A stretch of 64,000 nucleotides of DNA from positions 2,828,874-2,892,873 of the forward strand of contig NZ_CP149574.1 in assembly GCF_037890675.1 (NCBI RefSeq), written 5' to 3'. Shown in pieces: positions 9,112-17,996 of the stretch. Numbering within the stretch: the stretch's first letter is position 1; every line of letters starts with the position of its first letter. The position numbers and the translations under genes are program-made. The DNA comes from Methylovirgula sp. 4M-Z18 (lineage in GTDB: Bacteria; Pseudomonadota; Alphaproteobacteria; Rhizobiales; Beijerinckiaceae). Below the pieces are notes generated by a model. The model had not been told where the DNA came from. It saw nothing but the letters and a program-made list of their open reading frames with translations, and ran no database searches.

Positions 9112-10023
9112 ATGGCGATGATGACGAGTGTAGCTCCAACGTTGACAGATCAGCTTCTGTCAAATGAATGGCGAACCCTTTTCGCCGTGACCAAGCCATG
9201 CGCGCAGCTCGAGATCACAATGATCGAGGAGTTGTTAAAGGCTGAACTCAGTCATCATATCGAATTAAACGCGCTGGCCGGTCAACGTGAGATGCGAAAC
9301 GGCTATTGGAAGCGTACGATGCCGACTCGCCACGACGCGAAGATCGTCATCCGCGTACCGAGGGATCGAGCAAACCGATTTGAGTCTTTATTATTGCCTC
9401 ATCACCGGCGACATTTTTATGGTTTTACCGACCGCATCCTGGCCATGTATGTGGGTTGGCCAAAAGCGCAACAGATCAAAAAGATACTCGTCAAGCTGTA
9501 TGAGTCGAGATTGACCCGCGACCTAACACCGTATGTCATTGATGCGGCATTTCGTGTGTTGCACGAATGGCATGAAAAGCCGCTGAGCCCTTCCTATCCA
9601 GTTGCCCTCTTCGCAAGTCTCCCGATCACATCGCGTGAGTGGAAATGGCAGCGGGCTCGGCCGACATATTTTGCATTGGGATTGCTGAATGATGGATCAA
9701 GTGTGTTGCTAGGGCTTTGGTCCGGGGAAGGCGATGATCGTGCCCTTTGGACAAATATGCTGACTGATCTGGCATTTCGTGGACTCGAGCAAATTGCTGT
9801 CGTTCTGACGAGCGGCGCGTGCGACGAGTTGGCGTACCCGTCTGACGAGATCGACTCAACAATGAGTCGACAATGTAAAGTGAATCATGTCCACAAGTTG
9901 AGCGATCTCGCTTCGGCAGCCAGCCGCTGGTTAGTGATTAATGAGATCGAGCGTCAGTCTCCTCTCGAACATCCGCCGTATGCGCGACCAGGTGCCGCGC
10001 AGCACCAGGGGCACATCGATTAA
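9112..10023 (+). CDS. IS256/mutator-family transposase homologue lacking catalytic aspartates
   Basis: 303 residues aligning by eye through most of an IS256-type transposase: the N-terminal helical domain, the NGYWKRTM and VPRDRANRFES segment, YGFTDRILAMYVG, then the RNase-H-like fold with ALGLLNDGSSVLLGLWSGE. In active enzymes the first catalytic Asp sits in a motif like YLDALH; here it is ALFASLPIT (about residue 166). The second Asp in CVDGLKG is replaced in VLTSGACDEL (about 233). The third acidic residue would fall beyond the C-terminus at 303. No terminal inverted repeats are visible, yet the frame is uninterrupted. It is therefore either a decaying fragment or a domesticated protein. 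The start may be ATG 9118 or 9121, better spaced from GAAGGA at 9107. It sits between exopolysaccharide genes and converges on prsE with 14 bp between stops. Confidence 0.7.
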   Translation: MAMMTSVAPTLTDQLLSNEWRTLFAVTKPCAQLEITMIEELLKAELSHHIELNALAGQREMRNGYWKRTMPTRHDAKIVIRVPRDRANRFESLLLPHHRRHFYGFTDRILAMYVGWPKAQQIKKILVKLYESRLTRDLTPYVIDAAFRVLHEWHEKPLSPSYPVALFASLPITSREWKWQRARPTYFALGLLNDGSSVLLGLWSGEGDDRALWTNMLTDLAFRGLEQIAVVLTSGACDELAYPSDEIDSTMSRQCKVNHVHKLSDLASAASRWLVINEIERQSPLEHPPYARPGAAQHQGHID

Positions 10024-10037
10024 GCGTCCCAGAAGGC

Positions 10038-11351
10038 TTAGGGATCCTTGAAGGCGCGCCGAGCCTGATCTTTCAAAGGTCGCATGAGATAGGATAGCAC
10101 GGTTCGGGCCGGTGTCTTGATATAAACGTCGACCGGCATACCAGGCACGATCTTACCCAAGCCCACCTTCTCGATCTGCTCTGACGTTATTGGGATACGT
10201 ACGGTGAAATAGCTTGCACCAGTTCTCTGATCATTGCTGAGATCTGCCGAAACCATGGAGATCTCACCGTCGACCTCGGGGGTCGTCTTCCGGTTGAACG
10301 CAAGGATCCGCATCGTTGCGGTCTGTCCGACATGTACATGGCCGATATCCGGAGGAGCAATTTTGGTCTCGACCGCCAAAGTGTCGGTATCAGGCACGAT
10401 CAACATGATCTGTTCACCCGGAGTGATGACGCCTCCCACCGTATGAACGGTAAGTTCATGAACACGCCCAGATTGGGGCGCGCGGATGTCAATGTGATTG
10501 AGTTGATCCAACGCCGCGATCTTACGCTCGGTCATTTCCGTGATATTCGATCGTGTCTCAATGAGGTCCTTTCCAACTTCGGTCCTCCTATCCTGATCAA
10601 GCTGGATGATTTGTAACTCTATTTCCGAAATCTTGCCTTTGGTTTGCGCGATCACTCCGTTCAATTGGCTTCGCTCGCCATCTAACCGCGCCGCATCGCG
10701 TTCAAGCGAGTTCAACCGGGTGATCGGCGCGAGGTTTTTCTGCCAGAGCACGCGCACACCATCCAACTCTTGATGAATCAGGCCGACTTCCTTTTGCTTG
10801 GCATCCACTTGTCCAAGATAACCATTTATTTCGTCCTGCAACTGGACGCTGCGTTCCTTGAGTTGCGCCTTTTGTCCGCCCATAGCCTGCCGACGAAGGT
10901 TAAACAGCGTACGTTCTGCAGCCATTGCATGAGCCGCCCCAGACTTGTTGTCTGTTGCCTGTTCCAAGAGCGCACCGGGGAATACGATCTCCTCGGCGTC
11001 ATCACGCTCGGCTTCCAGCCGCGCTTGGCGGGCAAGCAATTCGTCTAGATTCTGCGTGACCACTGTTGCGGTCGCTAAAGTCTGAGTTGCGTCCAAGCGT
11101 ATTAGAACATCTCCGGCGTTGACCCGGTCTCCATCCCGTACGTGCAATTCGCCGACAATCCCGCCCGTCACATGTTGAATTTTTTTCACATTTGAATCGA
11201 CGACGACGACACCTTGCGCGATCACGGCGCCCGACAGGCGCGCCGTCGCCGCCCAGCCGCCGACGCCCAACGTCACAAAAGCGACCATCATCATGCCCAC
11301 AAAAATGTGTCGCCGAATGGACCGCAGCGCCGGAGTTATCTTGCGCTCCAT
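10038..11351 (-). CDS. prsE: Type I secretion membrane fusion protein (HlyD/PrsE family)
   Basis: Periplasmic adaptor that joins the inner-membrane ABC transporter to an outer-membrane TolC-type channel. The 437 residues have one N-terminal membrane helix (about 15-37), a biotinyl-lipoyl-like strand pair (VVVVDSNVKKIQHVTGGIV and IDIRAPQSGRV), a long coiled coil at about 90-260, and a C-terminal beta-barrel domain ending with PGMPVDVYIKT, which is typical of the PrsE/HlyD group. A GGGAGG site precedes the ATG at 11351. The start overlaps the end of prsD by 16 bp, so the two are translationally coupled. No TolC homologue is in the window. In rhizobia PrsDE exports glycanases and adhesins that act on exopolysaccharide, which fits the neighbourhood. 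Confidence 0.9.
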   Translation of the reverse strand: MERKITPALRSIRRHIFVGMMMVAFVTLGVGGWAATARLSGAVIAQGVVVVDSNVKKIQHVTGGIVGELHVRDGDRVNAGDVLIRLDATQTLATATVVTQNLDELLARQARLEAERDDAEEIVFPGALLEQATDNKSGAAHAMAAERTLFNLRRQAMGGQKAQLKERSVQLQDEINGYLGQVDAKQKEVGLIHQELDGVRVLWQKNLAPITRLNSLERDAARLDGERSQLNGVIAQTKGKISEIELQIIQLDQDRRTEVGKDLIETRSNITEMTERKIAALDQLNHIDIRAPQSGRVHELTVHTVGGVITPGEQIMLIVPDTDTLAVETKIAPPDIGHVHVGQTATMRILAFNRKTTPEVDGEISMVSADLSNDQRTGASYFTVRIPITSEQIEKVGLGKIVPGMPVDVYIKTPARTVLSYLMRPLKDQARRAFKDP

Positions 11352-13261
11352 CGCCAGCCTCCCGTACTGTCTGCGGCTACCACGTTGAGTCCGGCCGGCG
11401 CCCTGAGCACTTCGCCAAGGACCTTGCTTTTAAGCCCGAACGCCTGCACCCGCCCCTCGCTGAGGGCCAGAACGTGATCGACGCTTTCAAGAGCTTTGGG
11501 ACGATGCGAAGCCACGACCGCAATACCGCCATATCGGCGCACATTTAAGATCGCATTCGAGACGGCCTCCTCACCTTCAGCGTCAAGGCTCGATGTTGGT
11601 TCATCGAGCACCACAAGGAAGGGCCTTTTGTAGAAAGCCCTGGCCAAGCCAATGCGCTGGCGTTGGCCGGCTGAAAGGACAGCTCCCGACTCTCCCACCT
11701 GCGTGTTATAGCCGTCGGAAAGCGAAAGAATGAGATCGTGCACTCCGGCAGCCCGTGCGGCCTCGATCACCGCGCCCGTTGGCGCCCCCGGTTCAAATCG
11801 GGCAATGTTCGCGGCGATGCTGCCTTCAGCGAGTTCTACGTGCTGGGGGAGATAGCCGATATGCGCGCCGAGCATTTTTGGCGTCCATTGGTCAAGCGCT
11901 GCGCTATCGAGCCTGACTTTGCCGTGAAACGCTGGCCAAGCTCCAACCAACGCGCGCATGAGGGTCGATTTGCCAGAGCCGCTCGGCCCGATGACGCCGA
12001 CGGCCTCCCCGGTGCGCAATCGAAACGAGATATCTTTAAGGATCAATATTTCCGAGCTAGGAGCAACAACACCTAGATGCTCCACGACAAGCGCTTGGGT
12101 TGGAGCCGGGAGTGGCAAGGGATCTTTGTCCTGGGGGAGAAGCTTCAACAATTGATCGAGTCGCCCGATGGACTGACGCAGAGCAACAAATCCTTTCCAG
12201 TTCGCGATGGCCACCTCCACAGGAGCAAGGGCTCGGGCCGTTAAAATTGATCCAGCAATGATGATGCCAGGGGTCGCTTCTTGGTTTATGACTAGGATCG
12301 CGCCGACAGCCAGGACGAGTGATTGTAAAAAGGATCGAGAGGTTTTTGAAAGACCACCCAATCCGCTCGTGATATCGCTGACCGTCTCATATGTCGCTAA
12401 ATATCGCGAATTGACGTCCTGCCAACGCTGCGCGGCACGCTGACGCATTCCCATTGCGTGAAGAATTTCGGCATTGCGCCGCCCCTCAAGGGCGAGCGCA
12501 CTGCGAGAGACCGCCAAGCGAGAAAAAGCCTTTGTCGGCCTGCGCGTTCTCATTTCCGTTGCCAGAGCGATTGAAACCAAAATCAAAGCGCCGATCGACG
12601 CCGTAACCCCGATCCAAAAATGGAAAAGAAAGCAAATTCCCAGATAGATGGGCATCCAAGGCAAATCGAAAAACGCCAAGGGGCCGCCGCCCGATAGAAA
12701 GCTGCGAATCTGATCTAAATCTCGTAACGGCTGTAAGCCGTCACCGTCACCGCGCGTTTTGAGCGGTAGACGAACGAGCGCATCGAACACGCGCAACCCA
12801 AGCTGTTCGTCAAAATAGCGACCAATCCGAACGCTCATCCGACTTCTTACGATGTCCAAGCCGCCTTGAAACAGATAAAGTACGATTGCCAGAATTAAGA
12901 GCGCCATGAGCGTTGGGACGCTCCGTGCCGGCAGTACTCGGTCGTAAACCTGGAGCATGAAAAACGAGCCCGTCAGCATCAAAATATTGCTCAGACAGCT
13001 GAAGACTGCGAGGCACAAAAAAATCTTGCGGCAGGATGTGAAGAAAGCCGATATTTCGGATCCAGGTTCGCCAATTGTGCCCTGCGCCGAGGGCTGGCGA
13101 AGAGATGACCATTGTTCGGTCAATTTGGTTGCAGGAGTTTTATGTCGAAACAAACTCCAAAGCTTCGAGCCCCATCGCGAGGATTGTCTCAAATCTGTTG
13201 TTTGGTATTCGTCGCCGTCATCAGCGTAGGGCACATGCTCGTGTCGTCCTAAATTAATCAT
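11336..13261 (-). CDS. prsD: Type I secretion permease/ATPase (PrsD family)
   Basis: ABC exporter of 641 residues energising type I secretion. An unusual polar N-terminal extension of about 75 residues precedes the six-helix membrane domain (from FLCLAVFSCLSNILMLTGSF near residue 80 to about 330). The nucleotide-binding domain has Walker A GPSGSGKST (about 423), signature LSAGQRQR (about 523), Walker B LVVLDEP (about 548) and a switch His in ASHRP. All ATPase motifs are intact, and there is no C39 domain, unlike the exporter at the left edge. It is followed by the overlapping prsE gene. Likely substrates are secreted proteins of the exopolysaccharide or surface layer; the giant surface protein has its own exporter nearby but could also use this one. 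Confidence 0.92.
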   Translation of the reverse strand: MINLGRHEHVPYADDGDEYQTTDLRQSSRWGSKLWSLFRHKTPATKLTEQWSSLRQPSAQGTIGEPGSEISAFFTSCRKIFLCLAVFSCLSNILMLTGSFFMLQVYDRVLPARSVPTLMALLILAIVLYLFQGGLDIVRSRMSVRIGRYFDEQLGLRVFDALVRLPLKTRGDGDGLQPLRDLDQIRSFLSGGGPLAFFDLPWMPIYLGICFLFHFWIGVTASIGALILVSIALATEMRTRRPTKAFSRLAVSRSALALEGRRNAEILHAMGMRQRAAQRWQDVNSRYLATYETVSDITSGLGGLSKTSRSFLQSLVLAVGAILVINQEATPGIIIAGSILTARALAPVEVAIANWKGFVALRQSIGRLDQLLKLLPQDKDPLPLPAPTQALVVEHLGVVAPSSEILILKDISFRLRTGEAVGVIGPSGSGKSTLMRALVGAWPAFHGKVRLDSAALDQWTPKMLGAHIGYLPQHVELAEGSIAANIARFEPGAPTGAVIEAARAAGVHDLILSLSDGYNTQVGESGAVLSAGQRQRIGLARAFYKRPFLVVLDEPTSSLDAEGEEAVSNAILNVRRYGGIAVVASHRPKALESVDHVLALSEGRVQAFGLKSKVLGEVLRAPAGLNVVAADSTGGWRWSAR

Positions 13262-13323
13262 GGTCGCCGCCCCCCGTTGAATCTTGCCATTTTCAAGATG
13301 ATCCTCATCGGATTAGAATTTCA

Positions 13324-13836
13324 CTATGCGTTTTCGCGCCATTCGCCTTGAGAAAATGGAAATTCCCTGAGCTGCAATGCGAGCAACTCCGAAATCGCCG
13401 ACGATGGCAGAGCATTTCCAATCGCTACGACGTCATCTTGCCCGACTTTTCCAAGACGGATCCTGTCGACCGCTTTGGTCGCCTCTGCGCTTAATTGCGG
13501 TGCACGCCGTCGCAAGATCGACGTGAGAAAATCGCCCCCTCCGAGTGCGGCGAAATCGGGCGAATTTGCGACACCGTGCGCTGCTGCCGACACTGCATCA
13601 CCAAAATATCTGTTGGGTATAGTCACGGGGATCTTCTCACGGGCCGCCAGAAGCGCGGGTCTCTCGTGCGTTATGACGTGCATCTTGAGATTGTCAGCTC
13701 CCCCGATCCTGGACCTATAATGGATTTGAATCGCTGCCCTGAGCGGGAGGCGAGGTGCCGTGGATGCTGGCGTCGCACCCGTCAGCGTCGCCTTGTCGGT
13801 ACAATTCGATGGACCGACCGATTTCCCCACCGGCAA
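13324..13836 (-). CDS. Hypothetical protein upstream of prsD
   Basis: Open frame of 170 codons ending 62 bp before prsD on the same strand. The last 120 residues read like a genuine soluble helical protein (AVDRIRLGKVGQDDVVAIGN, SAISELLALQL), and the first 50 are less convincing, so an internal Met start near residue 52 (MHVITHERPALLAA) is possible. No signal peptide, membrane helix or known motif is evident. Position suggests it could be the first gene of a prsDE transcript. A competing plus-strand frame over the same DNA looks less protein-like. I do not recognise a family, and the call is tentative. Confidence 0.4.
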   Translation of the reverse strand: MPVGKSVGPSNCTDKATLTGATPASTAPRLPLRAAIQIHYRSRIGGADNLKMHVITHERPALLAAREKIPVTIPNRYFGDAVSAAAHGVANSPDFAALGGGDFLTSILRRRAPQLSAEATKAVDRIRLGKVGQDDVVAIGNALPSSAISELLALQLREFPFSQGEWRENA

Positions 13837-14398
13837 TTAACCCTCCTGCGGCTATTTTATATCATCATGATCCGACCACTTGACTGTTCGCCGCCTGCCG
13901 ATAACGAAGGTGCGGGCGGCCGACCATCCGCGTTGACGCGCATGAGGCGCCCCTGTTTGCGAGTTTTTTTCGGCAAAATATTGGCTTTTTCCGGGTGACC
14001 GCGCATTTCGCGAAGCCTAACAGCGTTGTCCACGATTTAACGGAATTGGTATCCAGGATATTTCCGAAATACCAGTCCTTGATCTCTGGCGAGGTAACGC
14101 ATGCTCCTCCAATCGCTTGCGGGTCATGACCAGGCCACTCGCATTTCAGCAGATGAGCATCAATTGCTCCGCCTTATTTAAAAAAAGCGATGCTTCTTCT
14201 GAATAGTGAGGCAGAATTGGCAAGTGTCCGTTGATAGATCCCCTTACGGAAGGGTGCTTCCATAACAACGCTACCGATAAATTCACGAATTAAATATATC
14301 TATATGCTATTCTTGTAGTCCGCTCCTAATATGGAGACATCTTCGCCCCCAACCGCGAAACAGAAACCACGCGCCCAACAAAGTCCGACAACGAGAAA
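13837..14398. other. Intergenic region, 562 bp
   Basis: Lies between the hypothetical gene and the end of the H-NS gene. AT-rich stretches and a small CCCTT/AAGGG hairpin at 14241-14254 are visible. No convincing coding frame or RNA was seen. Confidence 0.4.
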
Positions 14399-14767
14399 TC
14401 AGGATCTTTTTGCGCTCTTTGGCCCCGCCTCGCGAATGCGGAATTCCTCCATATTCCGGCCGGCTTTCATGGCGTCCGCCATCCAGCGGGGGACTTTGCC
14501 ACGGCCCGACCACGTCTCAGATGTCTGTGGATTACTGTATTTAGGGACCACTTGAGGATATTTGCGCTTCGCCTTGGAACTTTCGGGCGCCCGCGCATCA
14601 CTCGGTTCGCTGATGTCAATCCTACCACCGCCAAGAACCGCGAGCCGTTTCTCGAGTTCCTGCCTCTCCGCCTTAATCCGCGTCGACAGCACAAGACAAA
14701 TGTCTTCGTACAATGCCCATAATTCGTCGAGCGACATGGATTCAAATTGAGTCTTCTTCGTGGACAT
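14399..14767 (-). CDS. H-NS family nucleoid-associated DNA-binding protein
   Basis: 122 residues from ATG at 14767, preceded by GGAG. The N-terminal half is a predicted coiled-coil oligomerisation region (SLDELWALYEDICLVL, RIKAERQELEKRLAVLGG). A charged linker follows, then the C-terminal DNA-binding domain with the H-NS signature KYSNPQTSETWSGRGKVPRW near residues 78-97. Proteins of this family bind AT-rich DNA in the minor groove and silence transcription. The gene sits alone inside the exopolysaccharide region with AT-rich gaps on both sides, so local regulation of that region is plausible but not shown. A longer reading to 14803 adds 12 residues and lacks a better ribosome site. Confidence 0.88.
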   Translation of the reverse strand: MSTKKTQFESMSLDELWALYEDICLVLSTRIKAERQELEKRLAVLGGGRIDISEPSDARAPESSKAKRKYPQVVPKYSNPQTSETWSGRGKVPRWMADAMKAGRNMEEFRIREAGPKSAKRS

Positions 14768-15233
14768 CCCTAATTCTCCATACCCAAATGCCCTAGCCCA
14801 CATGCCGTCCTTACAAATCTCTCTGCCCTCATGTCTATCTTTTTTAATTCACAAAATATCGCCGTTTTGCGCCGAATAATCAAGAGGGAGGTGGCATTCC
14901 ATGCACAACAAAAGTGTTTTAAGCGATATCAGCCCATATCTCGCATTAAATTTAATTCACCTCCGCGATTAAGAGGCCGCGGACAACCGGACAGCCGAGG
15001 CCGCGCAGCGCGAATCGCGCGATAAATCTTGAAATTGCGGATAAAATCCTTGCCAAACCTTCGGTTGGAAGGTGTAGCGTCTTCAGCTCGAATTGGCGCG
15101 CATTTAAATACTTTGCGAAATCGTTTCTCTGGCATCGCGGGGCGCCGTTCTGCACCATTCTCCCAACCAGAGACGCTCTCTTGCCGTGACCGTTTGAATG
15201 GCCATGCAATTTGGAAGACGGCTTTGGCGTATT
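14768..15233. other. Intergenic region, 466 bp
   Basis: Between the H-NS gene and the polysaccharide export gene, both on the minus strand. Should carry the promoter for the H-NS gene. A direct repeat of GAGGCCGCG occurs twice near 14974-15005. Several short open frames lack support. Confidence 0.4.
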
Positions 15234-16403
15234 CTACCTTCCTGAGATGGTCGCCCCGGCTCCCACAACCCCGAGGCCAGTTCCGAGCAGCTGCGCGAAT
15301 TTAAACACATCCATCGATTGGGCGTCGGCAATATAAAGAACGTCTTTGTCGCGTAGATAGAACCGCTGCGCAACCAGGAGATTGTTTGGATCTTTCAAAT
15401 CAAGACGATAAACCACGGGGACCGGGGCGCCCGATGCTCCGCAGCCGTGATGGTTTTCAATGTCGGCATAGGCGCAGGCATCTTCATAACGGAAGAGGAA
15501 TACACCGGCGGCATCCGAACGTTGATCGTCAAGGCCTCCTGCTTTGCCGACGGCTTGCGCCAGGGTCAGCCGATTGCCTTCGAATTCCACGTCGGCATTT
15601 TTGCCTGTGGCGCCGAGAACGGTGAAGCTCTCAGGATTGGTGTACAGGAAGATCTGATCCCCAGGTCGCACGAAGATATCTTGGGAGGGCTGCTCAAGCA
15701 GGTCCGACAACCGCATCGTCGCCGATCGCCGGCCACGGGTCAGCCTCACAAAGACGCCCCGCGCGGGGACTTTCGGCACGCCCGCCTGCGCGATGACATC
15801 CCCGACGCGATCCCCTTTGAGCGACAAGGGGAACTCACCGCTCAGCGGCACTTCGCCCGATACGCTCACGGTATTCGAGCTATTTTTTATGAGCGACACC
15901 AGAACCTGAGGTTCGATCGCTTTACGGGACAGCGCGGCGACAATGGCGCTCGAGACGTCGGCTGGTGCCCGGCCAGCTGCCTGAATTTGCCCTGCGAAAG
16001 GAACGGTTATGGTTCCATCACGCGCAATCTGTTGCTGCGGCAGCTGCACGTTTTTCGTCCCCAGCCCGGTTCCGACGTCCCCGGTGCTGAACAATCCGCC
16101 AGGAGCGGATTCGTAGACCGAAACCTGTACCGTGTCTCCGATCCCCAGCAGCCCTCCTGGTGCGGGGCCGCTCATACCGAAGCTGCCCCGGAAACCGCTG
16201 GGCCGGTGTCGGGCAAGGGCTGCGACAACGTCCCCGGAAATATCAATCAGAGTGTAGGGGGGCAGTTCACCATGCTCATACGTCGAGCTATCACCGCGTT
16301 CGATAATCGTCTTGGCATTCGGGCCGGCTTTTGGGAGGGTGCTGCAGCCTGCCAAACACGCGGCAGCAAAAAACACGCACGCTAAGCCGGTCAATCTTCG
16401 CAT
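15234..16403 (-). CDS. Polysaccharide export outer-membrane lipoprotein (Wza/OPX family)
   Basis: Forms the outer-membrane export channel for exopolysaccharide, working with the co-polymerase encoded at 17997. About 389 residues from ATG at 16403, chosen because GGAG lies just upstream; a TTG at 16412 is the alternative. The signal peptide ends in lipobox LAGC with the lipidated Cys at about residue 20. The poly_export domain (about 85-170; LGIGDTVQVSVYE, DGTITVPFAGQIQAAGR) is followed by SLBB beta-grasp domains (VSVSGEVPLSGEFPL, FTVLGATGKNADVEF). The protein ends with FAQLLGTGLGVVGAG, resembling the C-terminal membrane helix of OPX proteins. It is divergent from the acyltransferase and co-polymerase genes. 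Confidence 0.9.
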   Translation of the reverse strand: MRRLTGLACVFFAAACLAGCSTLPKAGPNAKTIIERGDSSTYEHGELPPYTLIDISGDVVAALARHRPSGFRGSFGMSGPAPGGLLGIGDTVQVSVYESAPGGLFSTGDVGTGLGTKNVQLPQQQIARDGTITVPFAGQIQAAGRAPADVSSAIVAALSRKAIEPQVLVSLIKNSSNTVSVSGEVPLSGEFPLSLKGDRVGDVIAQAGVPKVPARGVFVRLTRGRRSATMRLSDLLEQPSQDIFVRPGDQIFLYTNPESFTVLGATGKNADVEFEGNRLTLAQAVGKAGGLDDQRSDAAGVFLFRYEDACAYADIENHHGCGASGAPVPVVYRLDLKDPNNLLVAQRFYLRDKDVLYIADAQSMDVFKFAQLLGTGLGVVGAGATISGR

Positions 16404-16831
16404 CAACTCCAACCCCGGAAAACCAGCCGCACCGACAGAATCGTCGCAAACGTTCGTTTAGCGAAGCAGATAGCCATTCGGGGCGGGATTAGGCAATGGC
16501 ATTTTTGCCACACTCACGAAACTTCGACACAAGTCACCGCAAACGCTCACGATCTTCCCACGCCGCCGATGCACCCGCCCCATCCTATTTTTCCAAAGTT
16601 CCACCCCATAACACGGAAAAGTCGAAAAAGGGCAGTTCCCCGCCCATCCCCGATTAATGTGTCGCGTTGGGGGCTCGCCGGCGCGGGCGAGGATATCTGG
16701 TCGACCGGCGGCGCAACGCAGGAGGGGCCGAGCGTTGTTTCCTTCGAGAGTCCCCGCAAGTTGCCTCTAAAATCCAATGGCTGATGACGAGCATATTAAG
16801 ATAAAATGGCCAGCCTTGAAGGAGAACAAGC
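16404..16831. other. Intergenic region between divergent export and acyltransferase genes, 428 bp
   Basis: Promoter region for two divergent polysaccharide genes. A CTCGCC/GGCGAG inverted repeat with a 6-nt loop lies near 16675. No coding frame is convincing. Confidence 0.4.
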
Positions 16832-17416
16832 GTGCCCTCGACACGATCAGATACTCATCCCCATATATCTCCAGAACAGGTCGACGAATGGCTGGGACTC
16901 GCCCGTGAGTTTTTGCGGCTGCTCGCGATGCGCAAGAGACAGCAGTTCAATCGGCGGGTGGCCATTGGTGATCTTCTCACCGAACGGATCGACAATGCCG
17001 CGGCCTACGGTTTTGGCGAGGGCACGACGATGTATGACAATGTGCTCGTGCTCGGCGACGTCAAGGTCGGTCGAAATACCTGGATTGGCCCGGGTTGCAT
17101 CCTGGATGGTTCTGGCGGAGGGCTGCGCGTTGGCGATTGGTGTTCGATCTCCGCGGGCACGCAAATCTATACCCATCACACGGTCAATCGCTCCATTTCT
17201 CTTGGAGAAAAACCGGTCGACTATGCCCCCACCACCATTGCCGACGGTGTTTATATTGGACCCAACACGATCATTCAGATGGGCGTGACGGTGGGGGACA
17301 GAGCCATCATCGGCGCAAATTCGTTGGTCAATCGAGACATTCCCGCCGGTGCGAAGGCCTTTGGTTCGCCCGTGCGAATCCGGAACAAAAGTCCCAAATC
17401 GCCCTCTAAAGATTGA
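16832..17416 (+). CDS. Hexapeptide-repeat acyltransferase (left-handed beta helix)
   Basis: 194 residues from GTG at 16832; AAGGAG at 16819-16824 gives ideal spacing and decides the start. An N-terminal helical part of about 55 residues is followed by hexapeptide repeats forming a left-handed beta helix (VLVLGDVKVGRNTWIGPGC, TTIADGVYIGPNTII, GVTVGDRAIIGANSLV), and the end is the usual PAGAKAFGSPVRI cap. His residues in YTHHTV probably form the catalytic site. Enzymes of this WbbJ/maltose acetyltransferase-like group transfer acetyl or other acyl groups from CoA onto sugars. Location between export gene and co-polymerase suggests decoration of the exopolysaccharide. Confidence 0.85.
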   Translation: MPSTRSDTHPHISPEQVDEWLGLAREFLRLLAMRKRQQFNRRVAIGDLLTERIDNAAAYGFGEGTTMYDNVLVLGDVKVGRNTWIGPGCILDGSGGGLRVGDWCSISAGTQIYTHHTVNRSISLGEKPVDYAPTTIADGVYIGPNTIIQMGVTVGDRAIIGANSLVNRDIPAGAKAFGSPVRIRNKSPKSPSKD

Positions 17417-17996
17417 CAACCAGTTCCGCCGCCGCCCCGCCCCAAAGAGCCACTACGAATACGGGAGCTCGTGTTCTCGAACGCTCAACGACTCGTCATC
17501 CCGGGACGTATGGAAATCCTGATGTCGTCGCTCCGGTCTCGCTTGATCGGCCACGCCAACCATCTCCTTACCAAAATAAGAATTTAATTCATGTGCAGCG
17601 CCATAAATAAGAATAAAATAATTTAATCCCAAAGTGGTAGACATGCAACGTGCCAGCTTCAATGAATTTATTTAACTTTCAATTGCGAATGCTTTAATTT
17701 GCGATGGAGCGACTTTATCTCGATGGCCAGAAACTGGAACACCAAATGTTCCCATCACGGGAGAGGAGGAAGACGGCAGGGAAAATATGGTAATAAGTTC
17801 GCGCCGTGACGATCAATCGTCAAATTCTTTCTGCAATTTTAAATACCACCATTATTTAATTTGAGCATTTTTTATATTGAGATATAATTCTCAAATCTAC
17901 CAATTCCTGGCCGGAGCTCGAGCTGCCGCTTGAAATGCGACGTACGGGGCAGGGTCGGCGATCTGACAGGATCAAAAATGTTCAGGTAGAAAATCT
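17417..17996. other. Intergenic region, 580 bp, upstream of co-polymerase gene
   Basis: Strongly AT-rich, especially 17580-17720 and 17820-17900. It includes a perfect 7-bp inverted repeat at 17807-17822 listed separately. No gene is called. AT-rich DNA ahead of an exopolysaccharide gene is a natural target for the nearby H-NS protein. Confidence 0.45.
17807..17822. promoter_or_regulatory. Operator-like inverted repeat upstream of co-polymerase gene
   Basis: TGACGAT-CA-ATCGTCA, 7-bp perfect arms with a 2-nt centre, 175 bp before the co-polymerase start. The size and symmetry fit a dimeric regulator site; the regulator is unknown. Confidence 0.35.

Noticed and set aside
13495-13998. 167-codon plus-strand frame opposite the hypothetical gene upstream of prsD
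   Set aside because: Cys/Arg-rich shadow-like composition; the minus-strand reading is more protein-like.
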